Shown here: positions 47,081 to 55,635 of the stretch, piece by piece | How positions within the stretch are numbered: position 1 is the first letter of the stretch | How the letters are laid out: each line of letters begins with the position of its first letter | Assembly: GCA_964342825.1 (NCBI GenBank) | Contig: CAYFHO010000011.1 | Span: 37,824 to 101,823 of the forward strand | DNA length: 64,000 bases | Source of the DNA: AAA164-E04 sp964342825 | GTDB lineage: Bacteria; Verrucomicrobiota; Verrucomicrobiia; Limisphaerales; AAA164-E04 | Direction: 5' to 3' | Notes under the pieces: generated by a model | What the model was told of the DNA's origin: nothing | What the model saw: the letters and a program-made list of their open reading frames with translations, nothing else | The model's database searches: none | Translations under genes and position numbers: made by a program

Positions 47081-48562
47081 ATGCCTAACATTTCCAACCT
47101 CGTAAAATCGATCCAGGACATCATGCGCAAGGACGCCGGCACTTACGGCGACGCGCAGCGCATTGAACAGATGGCTTGGCTCTTTTTCCTCAAAATTTTC
47201 GACGACCGCGAGACCCAGCTTGAACTCTTCGATGATGACTACAAGTCTCCGCTCAAGGATCACCTCCGCTGGCGTAACTGGGCCGCCGATGAGGAGGGCA
47301 TCACCGGTGACGCACTGCTCGACTTCATCAACCTCACACTGCTTCCTGCGCTCAAGAACATGAGCGCAGGGCAGGATCATATTTCTGGACTCATCCGAAT
47401 GACGTTCGAGGATGCCAACAACTACATGAAGAACGGCACCCTCATGCGACAGGTCGTCAACAAAATCAACGGCATCGATTTCAACGCCTCCGACGACCGT
47501 CACCTGTTCGGAGACATCTACGAGAAAATTCTCAAGGACCTTCAGTCAGCAGGTAATGCAGGCGAATTTTACACTCCCCGGGCCGTCACCCAGTTCATTG
47601 TCGAGCAAGTCAACCCCCGTCTTGGCGAAACCGTCTTTGACCCCGCCTGCGGCACGGGAGGATTTCTCACTTGTGCCATCGACCACCTGCGCGACCAGGC
47701 TAAGACCGACAAAGACATGTCCACCCTTCAGAGCTGCTTCTCCGGCATTGAGAAAAAGCACCTCCCGCATGTTCTCTGCATGACCAACCTCATGCTGCAC
47801 GGCATTGACGTCCCCTCCAATGTTCGCCACGACAACACGCTTTCAAGGCCCCTCACCGACTGGAAGCCCAAGGAATACGTCGATTGCATCGTCACGAATC
47901 CACCCTTCGGCGGCATGGAGGAAGACGGCATCGAGGCTAATTTCCCTAGTGAGTTTCGCACCCGCGAAACCGCTGACCTTTTTCTCGTCCTCATCATGCG
48001 CGTGCTTAAACCCGGCGGCCGCGCCGGACTCGTCCTGCCCGATGGCACCCTTTTCGGCGAAGGCGTCAAAACCCGCATCAAGGAAAAGCTCCTCAGCGAA
48101 TGCAATCTCCACACGATTGTCCGCCTGCCCAACGGCGTCTTCAATCCCTACACCGGCATCAAGACGAACCTGCTGTTCTTCACCAAAGGCCAACCCACTA
48201 CCGAAGTCTGGTATTACGAGCATCCTTATCCCGAGGGGGCCAAGAGCTACAACAAGGGCAAACCCATCCGAATTGAAGAGTTCAAACCCGAGAAAAAATG
48301 GTGGGGCAAGCCCGACAAAAACGGTCGCTACTCCAAACGCAAAGAAACTGAGCAGGCCTGGTGCGTCAGTATCGAGGATATCCAGAAGAAAAACTACAAC
48401 CTCGATATCAAGAACCCACATCAGGCCGAAGGCGACAACCGCAGCGTCGAGCAACTCCTGCCGGAATACGAAAAGCTTCTCGAACAAATCGCCGAAACCC
48501 GCGGCAAGCTGAAACATGAACTTCACCTAGCCCTCACCACCACCACCGGATCGTTGAAATGA
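47081..48562 (+). CDS. hsdM: Type I DNA methyltransferase subunit M
   Basis: A 493-residue adenine-N6 methyltransferase of a type I system. It has an N-terminal helical HsdM domain (1-130), the SAM motif FDPACGTGGFL and the catalytic NPPFGG. Two HsdM and one HsdS form the modification enzyme and with HsdR the restriction complex. The stop overlaps the hsdS start in ATGA, a sign of coupled translation. It is complete and should be active even if hsdR is impaired. Confidence 0.96.
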   Translation: MPNISNLVKSIQDIMRKDAGTYGDAQRIEQMAWLFFLKIFDDRETQLELFDDDYKSPLKDHLRWRNWAADEEGITGDALLDFINLTLLPALKNMSAGQDHISGLIRMTFEDANNYMKNGTLMRQVVNKINGIDFNASDDRHLFGDIYEKILKDLQSAGNAGEFYTPRAVTQFIVEQVNPRLGETVFDPACGTGGFLTCAIDHLRDQAKTDKDMSTLQSCFSGIEKKHLPHVLCMTNLMLHGIDVPSNVRHDNTLSRPLTDWKPKEYVDCIVTNPPFGGMEEDGIEANFPSEFRTRETADLFLVLIMRVLKPGGRAGLVLPDGTLFGEGVKTRIKEKLLSECNLHTIVRLPNGVFNPYTGIKTNLLFFTKGQPTTEVWYYEHPYPEGAKSYNKGKPIRIEEFKPEKKWWGKPDKNGRYSKRKETEQAWCVSIEDIQKKNYNLDIKNPHQAEGDNRSVEQLLPEYEKLLEQIAETRGKLKHELHLALTTTTGSLK

Positions 48563-50229
48563 ACGTAGAAACGTTTTTTGAGAAGTTCAACCAGTTCGCC
48601 GACGCGCCAGATGCAGTTGCCAAGATGCGTAACTTGGTGCTGAACTTAGCTGTTCAAGGCAAACTCGTGCCACAGAATCCGGAGGATGAGCCAGCGGATC
48701 AATTGCTGAAACGCACAGCCTCACAGCAAGAAAAACTGCGAAAAAATCGGCCTAAAACAACATTGGAAGAATCGCTACACCCTTTTGATCTCCCCAAGGG
48801 TTGGACTTGGGCGACTTTTCCCGCCCTTGGAGAATTCGGCAGAGGAAAGTCCAAACACCGTCCTCGAAATGATCCGTCTCTCTATCACGCTGGAACCTAC
48901 AAACTGGTCCAGACTGGTGACGTCGCACGGGCTAATGGAGAGGTTCAAACATACACCGCTCTCTACAACGATACTGGCCTTGCTCAGAGTCGTTTATGGC
49001 CTAAAGGAACCATGTGTATAACGATAGCAGCGAATATCGCTGACTCTGGTATCCTTGGATTCGACGCATGTTTCCCCGATAGTGTTGTCGGCTTCATTCC
49101 TCATGATGATTTACCCTCGGTCCAATACTTCGAGTATTTCCTGAGGACAGCCAAAGATCATTTGGAAAAATATGCGCCATCTACAGCACAGAAGAACATT
49201 AACCTAGGAATCTTGGAGCAGGTCATGATCCCTCTTCCTCCTGCTGCAGAACAAAGCCGGATCGTGGCGAAGGTGGATGAGTTGATGGCCTTGTGTGATC
49301 GGCTGGAGGCGCAGCAGCAGGAACGCGACACGCAGCAGGCCGCACTCGCCCGCGCCTCGCTGGCCCGCTTTGCCGACGCGCCCACCCCGGCCAACCTCAA
49401 CTTCCTCTTCCATTCCTCCTACCACATCCCACCTGCCGACTTACAAAAATCCATCCTCTCCCTCGCCGTCCAAGGAAAACTCGTTCCGCAAGATCCCAAT
49501 GACGAAAGAATCGAACGAGTTCTTGCTGAGATGAGATCCCGAAGGGAAGAACTCATCGCATCTGGAGAAATACGTGAACCAAAAAAGCAACCGGCAGTTT
49601 CCGCTAAGCAAGCGCCGTTTGAATTGCCTGACGGTTGGCTATGGGAAAGATGGGGGAATATCTGCGATTGGATTACATATGGTTTTACGAAACCAATGGC
49701 GCATGTAGATTCCGGCCCGCCGATCATAACCGCTAAGAATGTTCGAAACGGGTTCCTTGATCTTGAAAATACTCACTATGCGGAGGAAAACGAGTTCGCT
49801 GCACTACGTCCAAAAGATCGGCCGAAGAAGGGGGATATCTTGATTGTAAAGGATGGAGCAACTATCGGCCGGGCCGCTATGGTCGACTTCAGTGACTCCT
49901 TCTGTATTAGTCAAACAGTTGCTGTATTGTGGCGACGATCGTGCCTTTTGCACGGAGCGTTCCTGTTAATGCTGATTCGATCACCTTTTACTCAGGAAAT
50001 GATTTGGTCCAAAGCGGAGGGCGCTGCTATGCCTCACTTATCCATCACGGACTTTGCAGAGCTGATAATTCCAATTCCACCTGTATCCGAGCAACGCCGG
50101 ATTGTGGCCAAAGTGGATCAACTGATGGCCTTGGTGGACGAGTTGCAAACCCAACTCACCGAATCCCGCGCTACCGCCAAGAATCTCCTCGAAGCCCTCG
50201 TCGCCGAACTTACCGTCTCCAGAAGCTGA
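48559..50229 (+). CDS. hsdS: Type I specificity subunit S
   Basis: A 556-residue HsdS with two target-recognition domains, about residues 70-225 and 345-500, each followed by a conserved helical spacer (RIVAKVDELMALCDRLEAQQ and RIVAKVDQLMALVDELQTQL). The N-terminal LAVQGKLVPQNPEDE is repeated near the centre as LAVQGKLVPQDPNDE, reflecting the two-fold arrangement. It sets the bipartite DNA target, which cannot be read from sequence. Start ATG overlaps hsdM. Confidence 0.95.
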   Translation: MNVETFFEKFNQFADAPDAVAKMRNLVLNLAVQGKLVPQNPEDEPADQLLKRTASQQEKLRKNRPKTTLEESLHPFDLPKGWTWATFPALGEFGRGKSKHRPRNDPSLYHAGTYKLVQTGDVARANGEVQTYTALYNDTGLAQSRLWPKGTMCITIAANIADSGILGFDACFPDSVVGFIPHDDLPSVQYFEYFLRTAKDHLEKYAPSTAQKNINLGILEQVMIPLPPAAEQSRIVAKVDELMALCDRLEAQQQERDTQQAALARASLARFADAPTPANLNFLFHSSYHIPPADLQKSILSLAVQGKLVPQDPNDERIERVLAEMRSRREELIASGEIREPKKQPAVSAKQAPFELPDGWLWERWGNICDWITYGFTKPMAHVDSGPPIITAKNVRNGFLDLENTHYAEENEFAALRPKDRPKKGDILIVKDGATIGRAAMVDFSDSFCISQTVAVLWRRSCLLHGAFLLMLIRSPFTQEMIWSKAEGAAMPHLSITDFAELIIPIPPVSEQRRIVAKVDQLMALVDELQTQLTESRATAKNLLEALVAELTVSRS

Positions 50230-50285
50230 TGGTAATTTAGGTCGACGGCAATGTGCTTCTAAGTTACATTAAGACCATCAAATAA

Positions 50286-51248
50286 ATGGCTACAGCAGAA
50301 CAAATCAAATCGTTGATCCGTTCGCACCTCAAAGAAGATGATGAGCGTTTTTATACGCTTGCACTGCAAGTAGCAGCTCATGAGGCCCAGCAAGGACACA
50401 TTGGACTTGCGCATGATATCCGCGAGATCGTAGACAAGAGTCGTAAGACTCGAGGAAGCAACATGCTGCTGAAATTCCCCCAAGATCTGGCGGGAATGGT
50501 GTTGTCAGAGTCGCCTGACGTTCCGCTTTCTGCGTTGGTGATTCCCGACGCCTTTCGGGATCGGGTCCAACGAATTATTCATGAGCATCGACAACAAGAG
50601 AAGCTAAAGAGACACGGACTCTCAAATCGAAGAAAGATCCTCCTCTCCGGACCTCCAGGGACAGGGAAAACCCTCACTGCCAGAGTTCTCGCACACGAAC
50701 TTCGTCTTCAATTGCACACGATCCAGGTTGATAAGCTGGTCACAAAATTCATGGGCGAAACAAGTGCGAAACTTCGCCAAATATTTGATCTTATTCGAGA
50801 ACAACGCGGTGTATATCTGTTCGATGAGTTTGATGCCATTGGGGGAGAACGCTCTCTCGAAAATGACGTCGGCGAGATGCGGCGAGTTCTTAACGCGCTG
50901 TTACAGTTCATTGAACAGGACGTTTCCGAAAGTCTCATTATTGGAGCGACGAACAACCCCGCACTATTAGATCGGGCGCTTTTTCGCCGATTTGACGATG
51001 TGCTGCACTATGGGTTGCCGGATGAACCATCGCGCCGTCGTTTGATCGAAAATGTTCTAGGCTGCTTCAAGGGGCGTCTTGGATGGAAAGCGGCTTTGAA
51101 AGAAAGTATCGGGCTAAGTCATGCAGAGATCGATCATGCATGCAGAGATGCGATCAAGGAGGCGATTCTTGAAGATAAAGTAAAAGTTGAAACCCAATCT
51201 TTAGTGAGGACGCTTCGCGAACGAAACCAAACGCATGAACGCAAATAA
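50286..51248 (+). CDS. ietA: AAA ATPase of an IetAS-type system
   Basis: A 320-residue AAA+ ATPase with Walker A GPPGTGKT (122-129), Walker B LFDEFDAIG (178-186), sensor IIGATNNPALLD and arginine-finger region RALFRRFD. A helical region precedes it. It is followed after 3 bases by a subtilisin-like protease. This pair has the IetAS layout, described first as a plasmid stability module and later as an anti-phage defence system; the ATPase is thought to control the protease. It lies 56 bases after hsdS, and the two may share a transcript. Confidence 0.85.
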   Translation: MATAEQIKSLIRSHLKEDDERFYTLALQVAAHEAQQGHIGLAHDIREIVDKSRKTRGSNMLLKFPQDLAGMVLSESPDVPLSALVIPDAFRDRVQRIIHEHRQQEKLKRHGLSNRRKILLSGPPGTGKTLTARVLAHELRLQLHTIQVDKLVTKFMGETSAKLRQIFDLIREQRGVYLFDEFDAIGGERSLENDVGEMRRVLNALLQFIEQDVSESLIIGATNNPALLDRALFRRFDDVLHYGLPDEPSRRRLIENVLGCFKGRLGWKAALKESIGLSHAEIDHACRDAIKEAILEDKVKVETQSLVRTLRERNQTHERK

Positions 51249-51251
51249 TCC

Positions 51252-53741
51252 ATGGCGGGCGAACGGTATTCTCATCTTTTCCTACCTGGGCCATCTCATG
51301 TTCGAGATGACTACAGCAATCCCCGACGAGGTGGTGACGGGCCGCGGCTCCGGGCTCAAGATAGGCCGACCCATGCTGCACATGTAAGGAGTGCATTGGA
51401 AACAGCTTGGCAGCAAGCTGATGACCGACGTGCGGTCGCCCATTCCTCAAAACAGGGTGTCTATCTTGAATTTGCAAGCGAACCGGGATTTGATCTCACT
51501 CTGAAGAGTTTGGAATCGCGCCAGGCTGGAATAAAGTTACTAAACGTTCACACTGACGGTCAAGACGGAGAGGAGGTGACTCGCGCTACGGTGTTTATTC
51601 CATTGGATAAAAGCGCGCACTTTCTGCAGAAAGCAATCGCCTATGCAACGGAAGACAATCCGCTGAAGAAGGACGGAACCTCTACACCGAAAAATGCGCC
51701 CCTGATCGAAAGTATTGGGGATGTCCGTGCTGCCATCCTAGAGTCATCATTTTGGCAGGATGCTCCTGATCGCCTTCCTGGAGACGATCCTAAATGGGTG
51801 GAGGCCTGGTTAAGCAGTGAAGATCTCGGTGTCATTCAGGCATTCGACCAAGTATGCGCAGATCAAGGAATTGAACTGGGTGAAGGTATTCTCTCTTTTC
51901 CAGAGCGCACCGTGCGGCTCATTTTGGCGAATCGTCAGCAATTGGAATCTCTCATCGAACACTCAGATTCAATCGCTGAATTTCGCCACGCTCGAGAGGT
52001 TGCTACCTTCTTTGTTAAGCAAGACAAGGCGGAACAGACCGAATGGGTGAATGAGCTTTTGGCTCGAACTTCGATTCATCGCCAGCACGAAGTCTGTGTT
52101 TTGGTGCTAGACCATGGTGTAAACAATGGTCACAGACTCTTGGAACCAGTCTTGCCTGATGAAGACTGTCATGCAGCTGACCCTGCTTGGGGCACGGGAG
52201 ATGACGACGGTCATGGGACGCTAATGGCCGGGACAGCAGCATACGGAGATTTGCTTCATTGCCTCGAAAGTGGGGCTCCTATTGTTGTTAGGCACGGTTT
52301 GGAGTCGGCAAAGATTCTTCCACCACCACCAGAGAAGAATCCACGTCGACTTTGGGGGCACTTCACTGCCCGAGGAATCAGTAGAGCGGAAATTCAAGCA
52401 CCTCAACGTAAGCGCGTGATATGCATGGCAGTCACCAGTAATGATGAACTCAATCACGGGCGTCCTTCTTCATGGTCAGGTAAAATTGACGAATTGGCCT
52501 CCGGGTATTCCGATGACCGCCGACGTCTGATTATTATCAGCGGTGGAAACGTTAAGAATCCAGAAGATTGGAAGCGTTTTCCCGATTCCAACATAACATG
52601 TGAAATTCAGGATCCAGCACAGGCTTGGAATGCTTTAACTGTGGGAGCCTTTACCGAGAAGACCCAAATTTCTGATACGACTCTTACATCTTACAGAGCT
52701 ATTGCTGAAGCTGGAGACCTGTCACCGTTTTCCTCGACATCTTCAACGTGGCCGAATCGGAAATGGCCGATTAAGCCAGAAGTTAGTTTTGAGGGCGGCA
52801 ATGTTGCTTCCGGGCCAAATGATTCGGTTTTCGATACCGACGACCTGAAACTCCTTTCGACCTATCGCGATCCACAAATAGCAGAGTTTTCTTCTTTCGA
52901 CGCTACCAGTGCCGCTTCTGCCCAAGCTGCCTGGATGGCCGCGCGCCTTCAAGCAGAGTATCCAGACGCCTGGCCAGAAACAATTCGCGGGTTGATTGTT
53001 CATTCGGCAGAGTGGACTGACACTCAAAGGAGAAAGTATCTTCGGAGTAATTCGAAGGGGGACTACTACCGATTGGCGAAAATTTGCGGCTATGGAGTTC
53101 CAGACCTTCAGCGCGCTATTTCCTGTGCCGCTAATTCGTTGTCGCTGATCTCACAGGCCGAACTTCAACCTTTTGACAAACATAAGAAACAGAGTCGCTA
53201 CGTTTCTAAGGACATGCATATCTATAGATTGCCATGGCCAGTTGATGTGCTTCAGGATCTCGGTGAGGCTCCGGTTCAAATGCGGGTTACACTCTCCTAT
53301 TTCATAGAACCAAGTCCAGGTGAAGTTGGGTGGAAGGATCGGTATCGGTATGCTTCACACGCGCTGCGTTTTGAGCTGAATGGCCCAGGAGAGGACGAAG
53401 AGGAATTTGTTCAGAGGGTAAATCGAAGAGCACGTGAGGACGATGAGCATCCAGGAACAGAAGGTGCTTCGGATCATTGGAGTTTAGGTGAAACCAGAAA
53501 TGTCGGCTCCATTCACTCAGACATCTGGTCTGGCAAAGCTGTCGAGCTGGCGAATTCACATTTGATCGCAGTTCATCCAGCAGTCGGTTGGTGGCGAGAA
53601 CGCGCCCATCTTGGCAGATTCAATCGGCTGGCTCGTTACTCGTTGATAGTGTCATTTTCTCTGCCTGAGCAGGAGGTTGATATTTACACTCCCGTAGCGG
53701 TGAAACTTGGAATTCCCACGCCGATTGAGATAACGGTTTAA
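51252..53741 (+). CDS. ietS: Subtilisin-like (S8) protease of an IetAS-type system
   Basis: An 829-residue protein without a signal peptide, so probably cytoplasmic. The S8 catalytic triad is Asp287 (VLVLDHGVNNGH), His321 (DDDGHGTLMAG) and Ser553 (DATSAASA), with an oxyanion Asn expected between. The serine motif is ATSAAS rather than the usual GTSMA. About 280 N-terminal and 270 C-terminal residues lie outside the protease domain; the latter looks beta-rich. In IetAS the protease is the effector or toxin. It is the last gene of the island. Confidence 0.85.
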   Translation: MAGERYSHLFLPGPSHVRDDYSNPRRGGDGPRLRAQDRPTHAAHVRSALETAWQQADDRRAVAHSSKQGVYLEFASEPGFDLTLKSLESRQAGIKLLNVHTDGQDGEEVTRATVFIPLDKSAHFLQKAIAYATEDNPLKKDGTSTPKNAPLIESIGDVRAAILESSFWQDAPDRLPGDDPKWVEAWLSSEDLGVIQAFDQVCADQGIELGEGILSFPERTVRLILANRQQLESLIEHSDSIAEFRHAREVATFFVKQDKAEQTEWVNELLARTSIHRQHEVCVLVLDHGVNNGHRLLEPVLPDEDCHAADPAWGTGDDDGHGTLMAGTAAYGDLLHCLESGAPIVVRHGLESAKILPPPPEKNPRRLWGHFTARGISRAEIQAPQRKRVICMAVTSNDELNHGRPSSWSGKIDELASGYSDDRRRLIIISGGNVKNPEDWKRFPDSNITCEIQDPAQAWNALTVGAFTEKTQISDTTLTSYRAIAEAGDLSPFSSTSSTWPNRKWPIKPEVSFEGGNVASGPNDSVFDTDDLKLLSTYRDPQIAEFSSFDATSAASAQAAWMAARLQAEYPDAWPETIRGLIVHSAEWTDTQRRKYLRSNSKGDYYRLAKICGYGVPDLQRAISCAANSLSLISQAELQPFDKHKKQSRYVSKDMHIYRLPWPVDVLQDLGEAPVQMRVTLSYFIEPSPGEVGWKDRYRYASHALRFELNGPGEDEEEFVQRVNRRAREDDEHPGTEGASDHWSLGETRNVGSIHSDIWSGKAVELANSHLIAVHPAVGWWRERAHLGRFNRLARYSLIVSFSLPEQEVDIYTPVAVKLGIPTPIEITV

Positions 53742-54131
53742 TTCCAAGCCCACATCCTCCGAACCGATAACCATCCATCCGCCTTCGCCCAAAGACTAGG
53801 ACTAGGACATGGCAGTCCAAAAATGCCTCGAGCACCCTCACAGTAGGAATGGTGGCAGTTGCATTCCGACTACCCATATCCGGCGTGTTTCCCGAACGTC
53901 CCCTTATCAACGCAATGGAAGGTATGGGTTCAGTAAAAATCAGAATCTATTTCGACTTTTATTCTGACTTTGCGATATTTGAGGTTTGAAATTCGTGTAA
54001 GGCATTGATGAAGAGTGGTTGGAGCGGGTGAAGGGGCCGATTGCGGGTGAGCGTATTTCTTAGATTATGGGGCGACAAATTTGTCGAGGCCGGGAGGCCC
54101 ATCGGACCCTCGACTCGGTTGAATCTGCGGG
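53742..54131. other. Right-flank intergenic region of the defence island
   Basis: About 390 bases with no convincing gene. It holds the perfect palindrome CGACAAATTTGTCG (54073-54086) and a weak TCAGAAT/ATTCTGA pair near 53940-53966 that lacks a T-run. I see no tRNA, integrase or clear att site. It lies between the converging ietS and DUF1501 genes. Confidence 0.45.
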
Positions 54132-55625
54132 TCAGGCAAGTATGTCTTGGACGATGTGGCCGTGGACGTCGGTGAGTCGGTAGTAGCGGCCTTGGAATCT
54201 GTAGGTCAGTCGTTCGTGGTCGATTCCTAGTTGATGCATCAGGGTGGCTTGCAGGTCGTGGACGTGAACAGGGTTTTCGACGGCGTTCATCGCCAGTTCA
54301 TCGGAGGCTCCGTAAGAGATGCCTGGTTTGATGCCACCGCCAGCCATCCATAAGGTGAATGCGTACGGGTGATGATCGCGGCCCCATTTAGGGCGATTGT
54401 TGATGTCTCCCTGAATGAATGGGGTTCTACCGAATTCTCCTCCCCAGACCACCAGTGTGTCGTCCAGCAGTCCTCGTTGTTTGAGATCCATGATCAGTCC
54501 GGCACTGGGTTGGTCGGTGTCTTTACACTGTGTGTAGAGTTCGGTGGTGATGCTGTTGTGTTGATCCCATCCTGCGTGCATGACTTGAACATACCGTGTT
54601 CCCCGTTCAATCAGGCGTCGTGCCATCAGGCAATTGTAGGCGAAAGTTCCTTGCTCCTTAACCTGGGGGCCATAGAGATCCAATACGTGATCCGGTTCCT
54701 GGCTGAGGTCGGTCAATTCGGGGACCCCTGTCTGCATGCGGTAGGCCATTTCGTATTGAGCAATGCGTGTTTCAATTTCCGGATCTTGAACCTGCTCGTA
54801 TTTGAGGCGATTTACTTTGCCGATGTCATCCAATAGCCCGCGTTTTAATTTGGCATTCATGCCAGCCGGATCTTCGACATAAAGCACGGGGCTGCCCCCG
54901 CCACGAAATTTGACTCCTTGATAACGGGAAGGCAGGAACCCGGATCCCCAGTAAAAATCGTAAAAAATCTGTCCGCAGGTGGTTCCTTTGCTGACCGAGG
55001 TCATGACGACAAAGCCGGGTAAATTGTCGCTTTCCACACCCAGGCCGTAAGTCATCCAGGCTCCGAGTGTGGGGCGGCCGGGGATCTCTGCTCCGCTGAG
55101 GAAGAAGGAAATGGCAGGAGCATGATTCACCGCGTCTGTATGCATGCTTTTAACAAAACATAATTCATCGGCAATCTTCGCGGTATGAGGAAGGAGTTCA
55201 CTGACCCATGCACCACTTTGACCTCGACGTTTGAAAGGTTCCACAGGGGAGAGCATCAATTTTCCGCTCGGATCGCCGGTCATTGTGCTGAACCTTTTTC
55301 CATTCAGAAAGGATTCAGGGACGGGTGTTCCATGGATGGGTTTGATGGCGGGTTTGTAATCAAACAGATCCACATGAGTCGGAGCCCCATTCTGAAAGAG
55401 GTAAATGATTCGCTTGGCCTTGGCGGCATGGTGCGGGAGATTGGGCAGACCGGGCATTCCCGGTTTCGAAGTGCTTGGAACATCGGTTCCCAACAAACCC
55501 TCTCGATTGAGCAACGATGCCAGAGCAGCGGTTCCGATTCCTGTGGCATTGCGTCCAAAGAAATGTCGACGGTTGATGCGTAATCCTGATTCCAGAAAAT
55601 GTTGATGCGGAAGAGTTGTATTCAT
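54132..55625 (-). CDS. DUF1501 (sulfatase-like) exported protein
   Basis: A 497-residue protein with a twin-arginine type leader (RRHFFGRNATGIGTAALASLL). It has the DUF1501 features: RIIYLFQNGAPTHVDLFDYK, SELLPHTAKIADELCFVKS, WGGEFGRTPF and DHHPYAFTLWMAGGGIK. The fold is alkaline-phosphatase/sulfatase-like, and the true function is unknown. It is encoded 10 bases after the PSD1-type gene on the same strand. This pairing is very common in Planctomycetota and Verrucomicrobiota, so the two products likely act together in the periplasm. Confidence 0.9.
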   Translation of the reverse strand: MNTTLPHQHFLESGLRINRRHFFGRNATGIGTAALASLLNREGLLGTDVPSTSKPGMPGLPNLPHHAAKAKRIIYLFQNGAPTHVDLFDYKPAIKPIHGTPVPESFLNGKRFSTMTGDPSGKLMLSPVEPFKRRGQSGAWVSELLPHTAKIADELCFVKSMHTDAVNHAPAISFFLSGAEIPGRPTLGAWMTYGLGVESDNLPGFVVMTSVSKGTTCGQIFYDFYWGSGFLPSRYQGVKFRGGGSPVLYVEDPAGMNAKLKRGLLDDIGKVNRLKYEQVQDPEIETRIAQYEMAYRMQTGVPELTDLSQEPDHVLDLYGPQVKEQGTFAYNCLMARRLIERGTRYVQVMHAGWDQHNSITTELYTQCKDTDQPSAGLIMDLKQRGLLDDTLVVWGGEFGRTPFIQGDINNRPKWGRDHHPYAFTLWMAGGGIKPGISYGASDELAMNAVENPVHVHDLQATLMHQLGIDHERLTYRFQGRYYRLTDVHGHIVQDILA

Positions 55626-55635
55626 GCTTCAGCCT

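Noticed and set aside
42767..54130. Imperfect 16-bp direct repeats TCGGCTGAATCTGCGG (42767) and TCGGTTGAATCTGCGG (54115) flanking the defence island, as possible att sites.
   Set aside because: One mismatch in 16 bases is expected several times by chance between all positions of a 64-kb window, the flanking bases do not extend the match, and no integrase is present.
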